Positions 1 to 6,101 of a stretch of 6,420 nt of DNA are shown in pieces; the first letter of the stretch is position 1; every line of letters starts with the position of its first letter. The stretch comes from an uncultured bacterium (lineage in GTDB: Bacteria > Bacillota > Clostridia > Oscillospirales > Oscillospiraceae), in the NCBI GenBank assembly GCA_905215425.1, contig CAJMQD010000056.1:1-6420 (forward strand), in the 5' to 3' direction. The translations under genes and the position numbers were made by a program. The notes below the pieces were generated by a model. The model was not told where the DNA came from and searched no databases. It worked only from the letters and a program-made list of their open reading frames with translations.

Positions 1-1946
1 TGGTGGACTACTGGACCGTGACCCAGGGCAAGCTGGGCGACCCAGAAACCACCGACCACTACCAGGCCGATGATTTGGATGTGGTAGACCCCGTCCTGAC
101 TCTGGAGGGGCTGCGCGACCACACCACCATTCGGGTACACTTTAAAGAAAAACAGACCCGCAGCGTCACCCTGAATGCTGACACCGGCGCCGCCGCCATC
201 ACCTATGTGACCCCGCTGACCGCTAATGACGACGGGGTGAGAAGCTCCTACTCCGAGGAGGTCCGCGCCGGCGGCACGGTGAAAATGACCCTGACGCCCG
301 AAGCCACCTATCTGCCCAAGGGCGACCTGAAGCAGATGATCTCTGACCGGGCCAACGGCGCACAGGTCGCCGTCACCGAGAGCGGCGGGACCTACACCGT
401 CACCGTCCGCGGTCTGAACAGCAACCTGTCTCTGGCCATGTCCGACCTGTTTGTCAAGACCTACGCCATCACCCTGCCCGAGCACGTCACCGCCAATGTA
501 TCCCGGGCCGCTAAGGGCGACACCGTCAAGCTGACGGTCACCCCCGCCAGCAAATACGCCCTCAGCACCCTGACCCTCAGTGCCGGCACATTGAATGAGA
601 CGGTCTCCTCCTCTACCCTGACCTACACCTTCACCATGCCCGCCGAGGACGTCACCGTCTCCGCCAGCTTCACCTACCAGGGCGGCGGCAGCTCCGGCGG
701 CGGTGGCGGCGGTGGAGGAGGCGGCGGCAGCGTCGCCCCCACCCCCGAGGTCAAGCCCGGCAATTCCACCGTCTCTAACCTCGACGGCGACAGCATCCCC
801 GTCGTGGCCAAGATTTCTGACGGCACCGCCGCTGTGACGGTGGATCTGAAGAAGCTGGCCGACATCGCAAAGGATCGGACTGGTCTGATTCTGGACCTGT
901 CCAAGGAGAAAGGTGCCGACTCCGCCGCCATGGACAGTCAGACCTTCCTGGCGCTGAGTCAGGGCGCGGGCAGAAGTCTGACCGTGAAGCTCCCCAAGGG
1001 CACTGCCGCCCTGGACCAGGCGACCCTGTCCGCTCTGATCCGCAGCGTGCAGGATGGCGACACGTTCACTATCACCGTTGCCCCCAGGACCCGCAGCGCC
1101 CTCACCTCCGCCCAGCGCGGCATCGTCCCCGCCTCCGCCGCGATTTCTGAGGTAACTGTCACCATCACCTCCTCCGACGGCACGGTACGGGTCATCCACA
1201 ACCTGGGCGGCACGGCGGAGCTCTCCCTGCCCTACACCTTGAAGTCCGGCGAGACGGGCGAGCGCCTGGCGGTCTACTACCTGTCCGACACCGGCGCGGC
1301 GGAGAAGATCCCCTGCACCTACGACGCCGCCGCCAAAGCCGTCACCTTCCGCACCGATCACTTCTCCACCTTCCTGGTGGTCCATGAGTACAGCAAGCCC
1401 TTTACCGACATCTCTCTGGGCAGCTGGTACTACGACGGGGTGAACAATGCCCTGGCCAACGGCTGGTTCAGCGGCGTCTCCTCCACCGCCTTTGCCCCCG
1501 ACAACAGCATGACCCGCGCCATGCTGGTCACAGTACTCTACCGCATGAGCGGCAGCCCGACAGTCAGCGGCACCTCCGCCTTTGTGGATGTGTCCTCCGG
1601 CGCGTGGTACGCTCAAGCCGTGGCCTGGGCCGCGGAAAACCAGCTGGTCGCCGGCTATGAGGACGGCACCTTCCGCCCCGACCTGGCCATCACCCGGCAG
1701 CAGATGGCGGCCATTCTCTACCGCTTCCACAGCTGGGCGGGCAACACCCCCGTCCCCGGCGGCAGCCTGTCCGCCTACCGCGACACCGCCGATGTGGCCC
1801 CCTGGGCACTGGGGGCCATGAGCTGGGCCAATACCTCCGGCCTGATCCAGGGCACCGGCCCCAATACCCTTTCCCCCAACGGCACCGCTACCCGGGCGCA
1901 GGTGGCCGTGATCCTCACCGGCTATAATACGCATACCCTGAAGTAA
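1..1946 (+). CDS. SLH-domain surface protein, 3' part (5' end outside window)
   Basis: This is the C-terminal 647 residues of a secreted cell-wall-bound protein. The frame is open to the left edge (first full codon at 3), and the visible N-terminus has no signal peptide, so the GTG at 3 is probably internal. Residues about 150-225 resemble a Listeria-Bacteroides/InlB-like beta repeat ending in the typical TMPAEDVTVSASF. A Gly/Ser linker follows (227-243), then a beta-rich region (about 250-460) of the kind often placed before SLH modules. Three SLH domains lie at about 465-518, 525-578 and 591-645. SLH domains generally bind pyruvylated secondary cell-wall polysaccharide. Their TRAE-type motifs read TRAM, TRQQ and TRAQ, so arginines 505, 565 and 631 are kept but the glutamate is lost in all three. 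It ends in TAA and is followed by a terminator. The anchoring role is secure from the family. Ligand or adhesive function is unknown because the N-terminal domains are missing. Confidence 0.93.
   Translation, partial: VDYWTVTQGKLGDPETTDHYQADDLDVVDPVLTLEGLRDHTTIRVHFKEKQTRSVTLNADTGAAAITYVTPLTANDDGVRSSYSEEVRAGGTVKMTLTPEATYLPKGDLKQMISDRANGAQVAVTESGGTYTVTVRGLNSNLSLAMSDLFVKTYAITLPEHVTANVSRAAKGDTVKLTVTPASKYALSTLTLSAGTLNETVSSSTLTYTFTMPAEDVTVSASFTYQGGGSSGGGGGGGGGGGSVAPTPEVKPGNSTVSNLDGDSIPVVAKISDGTAAVTVDLKKLADIAKDRTGLILDLSKEKGADSAAMDSQTFLALSQGAGRSLTVKLPKGTAALDQATLSALIRSVQDGDTFTITVAPRTRSALTSAQRGIVPASAAISEVTVTITSSDGTVRVIHNLGGTAELSLPYTLKSGETGERLAVYYLSDTGAAEKIPCTYDAAAKAVTFRTDHFSTFLVVHEYSKPFTDISLGSWYYDGVNNALANGWFSGVSSTAFAPDNSMTRAMLVTVLYRMSGSPTVSGTSAFVDVSSGAWYAQAVAWAAENQLVAGYEDGTFRPDLAITRQQMAAILYRFHSWAGNTPVPGGSLSAYRDTADVAPWALGAMSWANTSGLIQGTGPNTLSPNGTATRAQVAVILTGYNTHTLK
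681..731 (+). repeat. Gly/Ser low-complexity linker tract (GGN codons)
   Basis: Residues 227-243 of the SLH protein read GGG-SS-G11-S, encoded by GGC, GGT and GGA codons. It separates the beta-repeat part from the domain preceding the SLH modules and probably acts as a flexible linker. Third-base variation means it is not a perfect trinucleotide repeat. The opposite strand reads as poly-proline, but only as a shadow frame. Confidence 0.85.
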
Positions 1947-1978
1947 CACACCGCCGCGCGACAGCACCCAACGCCGCC

Positions 1979-2018
1979 CCCCCCCCCGGCCCGCCGCTGC
2001 GGCCCGGGGCGGGGTTTT
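1979..2018 (+). terminator. Intrinsic terminator of the SLH gene
   Basis: A GC-rich hairpin starts about 32 bases after the TAA. C1979-1982 pair with G2011-2014, C1984-1987 with G2006-2009, and GGCC 1988-1991 with GGCC 2001-2004. There is a C/C mismatch, a bulged C2005 and a 9-base loop. TTTT follows at 2015-2018, with more T-rich sequence after it. On the minus strand the hairpin is not followed by a U tract, so it should mainly serve the plus-strand gene. No clear intrinsic terminator for the opposing operon is visible. Confidence 0.8.
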
Positions 2019-2057
2019 CCTCATTTTTCAATACTTTTTGTAATATTATAGCGAAAA

Positions 2058-3170
2058 TCAACGGTTCGTTTCGTTTTTTGTCCGTTCCCAAGCCACCAGG
2101 AGGTCCACACACGCTCCGTAAGACTGTATCCCCAGCTCCTGGTCGTTCTGCTTTAAAAAGGCATCGTAGGTCTGCCCCGCCTTCTCCTCCACCGGGGATT
2201 CCAGCGCCGCCCAATAGGCGTTGTTGTCCGTCCAATCCCGGGACAGCTCCTGCGTAAAATACTGCTGCACGATCACCTGCCACTGATCCGGGTCCGCCGA
2301 ATACAGCGCATTGCTCAGCAGGATCAGCCCCTGCAGCGCCCCGGAATAGGCAAATATCGGGTCACCGCTGGTGAGGCAGGCGGCGATCCCTACAAAGTTT
2401 GCCTCGTTTTCCGAGGCCACCATCCGCTGGTGGCTCAGCTCATGGGCGATGGTGGCAGGGATCAGACAGGCCGGGGCGTCCACATTCACATTGGCCTCCC
2501 CGGTAAAGGGGAAGTACACCCCGGTGAAGCCCAGCAGGCTTTGCAGGCGGGAGCAGACAATGGGCTTGGCCCGGCCGGTGTCTGCCGCAAGACAGGGGAA
2601 CTCCGCGCTGATGTTCTCATACAGGGTCTCCGCCGCCCGGAACCAGCCGTCCGCATCCTTTTGAAAGGCGCCGTCCTCTGTCCGGGGCACCTGCGCAGAC
2701 AGTTCCGCCGCCCGCCGGGCGTACAGAGCAGTCACTTCCGCCAATTCCTCTACCGAGCAGGCTCCGCCCTCCAGTCCGCTGCGCTGCTGAAAACTGGGGG
2801 CGTAGTAGGCCGCGTTCCACAGCCAGCAAAACCCGGCCCACAGCCACATCCACGCCGCCGCAAGAGCCAGCAGGCGGCGGAAAAACCGCCCGGCTCCGTC
2901 CCGGCCCAGACGGATAAAGGCCCGGAGCAGCCCAAACAAACTGCCGCCTAAAAACAGGGCGGTGAGGACCTCCCCCACGGAAAAGGGGAGCCGTCCCCAC
3001 AGCCGGCCCAGCATCTGCTCCAGGGGGGCCATACCGCCAGCCACCCAGGCCGCCAGCAGGGCGGGCCGGGACTTGGCCAGCTCGAACAGCACCACCAGAG
3101 CCGCCGGGATCAGCACCGCCCCCCACAGGGTCCAAATGGGGCGGGGCTTTCGCGTTTCATTTCTTCTCAT
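2058..3170 (-). CDS. DUF3810 membrane protein, putative zinc metallopeptidase
   Basis: The product has 370 residues and matches the DUF3810 family (PF12725) by remembered motifs. Three hydrophobic segments lie at about 12-30, 64-84 and 100-118, after a basic N-terminus. A soluble domain follows. It carries TIAHELSHQ (HELSH at 243-247) and, seven residues after the second histidine, ENEANF (E254/E256). The pattern HExxH plus a downstream ExxxN/ExxA resembles gluzincin-type zinc peptidases: two His ligands, a catalytic Glu and a third Glu ligand. Peptidase activity is an inference, and no substrate is known to me. The ATG start overlaps the TGA of the upstream dehydrogenase gene (ATGA). No strong Shine-Dalgarno sits at normal spacing (GGAGG lies about 14 bases upstream), so translation is probably coupled. 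The end is TGA, converging on the SLH gene 111 bases away. Confidence 0.88.
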   Translation of the reverse strand: MRRNETRKPRPIWTLWGAVLIPAALVVLFELAKSRPALLAAWVAGGMAPLEQMLGRLWGRLPFSVGEVLTALFLGGSLFGLLRAFIRLGRDGAGRFFRRLLALAAAWMWLWAGFCWLWNAAYYAPSFQQRSGLEGGACSVEELAEVTALYARRAAELSAQVPRTEDGAFQKDADGWFRAAETLYENISAEFPCLAADTGRAKPIVCSRLQSLLGFTGVYFPFTGEANVNVDAPACLIPATIAHELSHQRMVASENEANFVGIAACLTSGDPIFAYSGALQGLILLSNALYSADPDQWQVIVQQYFTQELSRDWTDNNAYWAALESPVEEKAGQTYDAFLKQNDQELGIQSYGACVDLLVAWERTKNETNR

Positions 3171-4747
3171 CCCAGGGCCACAGCCTCCGCCATGCGCACG
3201 CCGTCTACCGCGGCCGACACGATCCCTCCGGCGTAGCCCGCCCCCTCGCCGCAGGGGTACAGCCCCCGCAGGGCGGACTGCCCGGATTCATCCCGCAAAA
3301 TACGAAGCGGCGAGGAGGACCGAGTCTCCACTCCGGTCAGCACGCCCTCCGGCTGTGCAAAGCCGTGGAGCTTTCGGTCAAACAGAGGGATGGCCCCCCG
3401 GAGGGTTTCCGTCACATAGTCGGGCAGGACACCGTCCAGCTGCCCCCAGGTCACACCGGGGCGATAGGTGGGCGCGATCTCTCCGGGGCCCGCCGAGGGG
3501 CGGCGGGCCAGAAAGTCCCCCACCAGCTGGGCCGGCGCGCAGAAGCTCTCCCCACCCCGCAGCCAGGCCGCCCGCTCCCACTGTTCCTGAAAGCGCACCC
3601 CGGCCAGGGGATCCTTCCCGGGGAAGTCCTCCGGGCCCACCCCCACCAGAAAGCCGCCGTTGATGTTTTTTCCGTCCCGGGCCCGCAGGCTCATGCCGTT
3701 GGTCACCACCTGGCCGTAGTCGCTGGCGGCGGCCACCACCTGTCCCCCGGGACACACACAGAAGGTGAAGGCCGACCGCCCGTTGGGCAGGTGACAGGCC
3801 AGCTTGTAGTCCGCCGGGGGCAGCTTTTCCCACTGGGGGCCGAACTGGGCGGCGCTCACCCGGCTCTGTAAATGCTCGACGCGCACGCCGATGGCGAATT
3901 TTTTCTGCTCCATGGGCACCCCCGCCTCATGCAGCATCCGGAAGGTATCCCGGGCGGAGTGCCCCGGGGCCAGGATCAGGGCGTCGCAGTCCATGTCATA
4001 GGGGCCCCCCTCCGTCATCACCGTGATGCCGGTGAGCTGTCCCCCGTCGTGGCGCAGCCCCCACAGCTGGCTTTCAAAGCGCACCTCGCCCCCCAGAGAC
4101 AGGATCTCCTCCCGGAGGGCGGCCACCACCTTTCTCAGCACATCGGTGCCGATGTGGGGCTTGTGAGACCAGAGGATGTCCCGGGGTGCGCCGTGTTCTG
4201 CAAAGGTATTGAACACAAAATTCTGCCGGGGGTCGCTGGTACCGGTGGTCAGCTTTCCGTCGGAGAAGGTCCCCGCGCCCCCCTCGCCAAACTGCACGTT
4301 AGAGGTGCGGGACAGCTGTCCCGTGCGCCAAAAATGCTCCACATCCTCTGTGCGTTCCTCCACCGGACGTCCCCGCTCCAGCACAATGGGCTTCAGCCCC
4401 ATGCGGGCCAGGGTCAGGGCGGCGAACAGGCCGCCGGGGCCCATTCCCACCACCACCGGAGGCAGGGAGGAGCTTCGCCGGGGGCGGGGCAGCTCATACG
4501 CCCTGCGCTCCACCCGATCCACATGTTTTCCCGGGGCGGCCCGCACCACCGCCGCTTCGTCGGGCAGGGTCAGTCCCACCGTATAGACATAGTGCAGCTC
4601 ATCCTTCCGGCGGGCGTCGATGGACTGCCGCAGCAGTTCCAGCTCGCCCACCTGGCCGGGACGGATGCCCAGCTCTCTGGCCGCTCGTTTTTTCAGTTGT
4701 TCTAAATCCCCATCCACAGGCAGGGAAAGGTTGCTCACTCGGATCAT
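3167..4747 (-). CDS. NAD(P)/FAD-dependent dehydrogenase, COG2509 type
   Basis: The 526-residue product looks like a full-length flavoprotein of the uncharacterised COG2509 FAD-dependent dehydrogenase group. Residues 1-90 form the small N-terminal domain typical of this group (start MIRVSNLSLPVD). A Rossmann dinucleotide fold begins at 98 with GMGPGG (101-106), and the acidic residue closing the motif is E124 in VLERG. Further FAD-contact motifs are GEGGAGTFSDGKL (154-166), LILAPGHSARDT (258-269), ETRSSSPLRI (474-483) and the C-terminal YPCGEGAGYAGGI (497-509). The sequence points to FAD binding and redox activity, probably cytosolic. The substrate is not known and cannot be read from the sequence. 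The ATG is supported by GGAGGA at 4757-4752, 4 bases upstream. It is the first gene of a two-gene operon, overlapping the DUF3810 gene by 4 bp. Confidence 0.9.
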   Translation of the reverse strand: MIRVSNLSLPVDGDLEQLKKRAARELGIRPGQVGELELLRQSIDARRKDELHYVYTVGLTLPDEAAVVRAAPGKHVDRVERRAYELPRPRRSSSLPPVVVGMGPGGLFAALTLARMGLKPIVLERGRPVEERTEDVEHFWRTGQLSRTSNVQFGEGGAGTFSDGKLTTGTSDPRQNFVFNTFAEHGAPRDILWSHKPHIGTDVLRKVVAALREEILSLGGEVRFESQLWGLRHDGGQLTGITVMTEGGPYDMDCDALILAPGHSARDTFRMLHEAGVPMEQKKFAIGVRVEHLQSRVSAAQFGPQWEKLPPADYKLACHLPNGRSAFTFCVCPGGQVVAAASDYGQVVTNGMSLRARDGKNINGGFLVGVGPEDFPGKDPLAGVRFQEQWERAAWLRGGESFCAPAQLVGDFLARRPSAGPGEIAPTYRPGVTWGQLDGVLPDYVTETLRGAIPLFDRKLHGFAQPEGVLTGVETRSSSPLRILRDESGQSALRGLYPCGEGAGYAGGIVSAAVDGVRMAEAVALG

Positions 4748-4751
4748 GGCG

Positions 4752-4757
4752 TCCTCC
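4752..4757 (-). promoter_or_regulatory. Ribosome binding site of the dehydrogenase gene
   Basis: GGAGGA on the minus strand lies 4 bases before the ATG at 4747. The spacing is slightly short but fits this ATG better than the in-frame GTG three codons downstream. Confidence 0.7.
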
Positions 4758-4777
4758 GAAGAAGAAAATTTTGTTTT

Positions 4778-4788
4778 ATTCTATCATA
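4778..4788 (-). promoter_or_regulatory. Probable -10 region of the dehydrogenase/DUF3810 operon
   Basis: The minus strand reads TATGATAGAAT, containing two overlapping -10-like hexamers: TATGAT (4788-4783) and TAGAAT (4783-4778). The -35 match is poor: only a T-rich run at about 4800-4806 lies at suitable distance. The predicted leader is about 25 bases. The promoter call rests mainly on the -10 and on its position in the divergent spacer. Confidence 0.5.
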
Positions 4789-4829
4789 ACCCGGCGGAGA
4801 AAAAAAGCCCGCTGTCCCTCTTTCGGCTG

Positions 4830-4838
4830 TGCTATTCT
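4830..4838 (+). promoter_or_regulatory. Possible extended -10 promoter of the recombinase gene
   Basis: TGCTATTCT is a TGn extended -10 followed by TATTCT (4833-4838), about 50 bases before the ATG at 4887. No convincing -35 lies 17 bases upstream, so this would be a weak or activator-dependent promoter. It is the best candidate in the 139-base divergent spacer, but support is modest. Confidence 0.3.
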
Positions 4839-4870
4839 TTTTCTGTGTGCCCCGGCAGGGGAAGAACGAG

Positions 4871-4877
4871 AAGGAGG
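4871..4877 (+). promoter_or_regulatory. Ribosome binding site fixing the recombinase start
   Basis: AAGGAGG lies 9 bases before the ATG at 4887. It supports that start over a longer in-frame extension beginning at 4620, which would run back through the divergent spacer into the dehydrogenase gene. Confidence 0.85.
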
Positions 4878-4886
4878 CCAGCAATC

Positions 4887-6020
4887 ATGGCAAGAAAAAT
4901 CATTGAACCCAACATCGCCTATGACGACGCGCGAAAGCTGTTTTATCTCACAATGGACCTGGGGCGGGACGAAAACGGCCGGCGGCAGCGGCAGTGCCGT
5001 ACGTTCACCAGCATCACCGCCGCCCGCACGGCCCGGCGGGATTTTTTAGCGCAGCAAGAGCAGCTTCACTGCTCCGCTTCCTCTTCCCTCACCCTGGCCC
5101 AGTGGCTGGACTGCTGGATGGACACCATCGTCCGCCCCAACCGGGCGGAGACCACCGCCTATGCCTATGGAAAAATCATCAAAAATCACCTTTTGCTCCC
5201 ATTGGGGAACATCCCGTTAAACCAGCTCTCCCCCCTGCACATCCAGACCTATTACAGTCAGACGCAAAAGCGGGCAGAGTTGTCCTCCAACACCCTCCGC
5301 CGTCACCACGACCTGCTCTCCTCCGCCTTGGGCGCCGCCGTGCGGCAGGGCGTCCTGTCCCACTCCCCCATGGACCGGGTGGAGCCGCCCCGGATCGTCC
5401 CCGCTCAGGCCAGCTTCTACGGCCATCAGGAGCTGAAGCGCCTCTACCAGCTGGTTTCCGGCCTTCCCCTGGAGCTGCCCGTCAAGCTGGCGGGCAGCTT
5501 CGGGCTGCGGCGGGAGGAGGTATGCGGCCTGCGGTGGGACTGCGTAGACTTTCCCCGCCGCCTGATCTATATCCGGCAGGCCCGCACCGCCTGCGGCTCC
5601 ACCATTGTCGAGAAAGAGACCAAAACGCGCTCCTCCGTGCGCACCTTATATATTCCGGACGACATGTATGACCTGCTCCTGAAGGAGCACCGCCGCCAGC
5701 GGGAATATTTTCTCTCCGTCGGACAGACCGTCCCTGCCGACGGCCATGTGGTGCTCAACCGCAGGGAACATCCCTGTTCCCCCAACGCCCTGTCCCTCGC
5801 CTTCACCCGCTTTATCCGCCGGCACGGGATGCCCAAAATCACCCTTCACGGTCTGCGGCACTCCTTCGCCACCATCGCCTGCGTGCAGGGGGCCTCCCTC
5901 TTTGACATCGGCAAGGCCCTTGGACACTCCACCCCCTCCACCACCGGACGGATCTACACCCATCTGGTGGACCACACCCACGAGAACACCGTTCTGCGTG
6001 TTTCCAACGCCCTGAAATGA
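4887..6020 (+). CDS. Tyrosine recombinase (phage/ICE-type site-specific integrase)
   Basis: The 377-residue product has the usual length and domain order of Tn916/ICE/phage-type integrases. Residues 1-60 form an N-terminal arm-binding-like region rich in basic residues. A SAM-like core-binding domain follows at about 68-165 and the catalytic domain at about 175-377. The full catalytic set is visible: R208 in GLRREE, K246 in EKETKTRSS, H321 and R324 in LHGLRHSFAT, H347 in LGHS, and nucleophile Y357 in GRIYTH. It should therefore be an active DNA strand-exchange enzyme. The start at 4887 is chosen for the AAGGAGG 9 bases upstream. It is divergent from the dehydrogenase operon and lies 81 bases before ruvX. 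No excisionase, relaxase, phage gene or cargo is in the window. High GC like its neighbours suggests a long-resident gene. It could be the end of an element or a stand-alone recombinase; the target site is unknown. Confidence 0.93.
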   Translation: MARKIIEPNIAYDDARKLFYLTMDLGRDENGRRQRQCRTFTSITAARTARRDFLAQQEQLHCSASSSLTLAQWLDCWMDTIVRPNRAETTAYAYGKIIKNHLLLPLGNIPLNQLSPLHIQTYYSQTQKRAELSSNTLRRHHDLLSSALGAAVRQGVLSHSPMDRVEPPRIVPAQASFYGHQELKRLYQLVSGLPLELPVKLAGSFGLRREEVCGLRWDCVDFPRRLIYIRQARTACGSTIVEKETKTRSSVRTLYIPDDMYDLLLKEHRRQREYFLSVGQTVPADGHVVLNRREHPCSPNALSLAFTRFIRRHGMPKITLHGLRHSFATIACVQGASLFDIGKALGHSTPSTTGRIYTHLVDHTHENTVLRVSNALK

Positions 6021-6047
6021 GTTCTCTCATCGGTTTTACACTGGTGC

Positions 6048-6076
6048 TTGTTTTTTGCCTCCGTATCCGCTATGAT
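6048..6076 (+). promoter_or_regulatory. Sigma-A-type promoter of ruvX
   Basis: TTGTTT (6048-6053) and TATGAT (6071-6076) are separated by exactly 17 bases. Transcription would start near 6083, just before the ribosome binding site, giving a leader of about 20 bases. This suggests ruvX is transcribed independently of the upstream recombinase. Confidence 0.65.
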
Positions 6077-6086
6077 AGGATGGAAA

Positions 6087-6092
6087 AGGAGG
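6087..6092 (+). promoter_or_regulatory. Ribosome binding site selecting the TTG start of ruvX
   Basis: AGGAGG lies 9 bases before TTG 6102, against 18 bases before the in-frame ATG at 6111. The spacing favours TTG. Confidence 0.75.
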
Positions 6093-6101
6093 GGTTATCT
6101 T

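Noticed and set aside
674..931. Minus-strand frame with a poly-proline end
   Set aside because: It is simply the complement of the Gly-rich linker in the SLH gene.
2962..3663. Plus-strand open frame of 233 codons across the operon junction
   Set aside because: The Pro/Arg/Ser-rich low-complexity translation is typical of antisense to GC-rich genes, and it overlaps two supported genes.
3872..4705. Plus-strand open frame of 277 codons opposite the dehydrogenase
   Set aside because: It lies wholly antisense to a well-supported flavoenzyme. The composition is His/Gly/Pro-rich as expected of a GC-rich shadow frame, and no family motif is seen.
4848..4861. CCCCGGCAGGGG mini-palindrome before the recombinase, considered as an operator
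   Set aside because: A 4-bp stem around a 4-base loop in GC-rich DNA is expected by chance, and no second copy was found nearby.
4620..4886. In-frame upstream extension of the recombinase, giving 466 residues
   Set aside because: It would overlap the dehydrogenase gene antisense and the divergent promoters. The extension does not look like recombinase sequence, and AAGGAGG at 4871-4877 marks the ATG at 4887.
6017..6030. ATGAG-TTCT-CTCAT hairpin at the recombinase stop, considered as a terminator
   Set aside because: The stem is only 5 bp and not GC-rich, and the TTTT that follows is offset by three bases. Too weak to call.
4778..6081. CTATCATA / TATGATAG inverted pair flanking the recombinase gene, considered as recombination sites
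   Set aside because: Only 8 bases match, and both copies sit exactly where -10 promoter elements of the flanking genes are expected. Shared promoter consensus explains them better.
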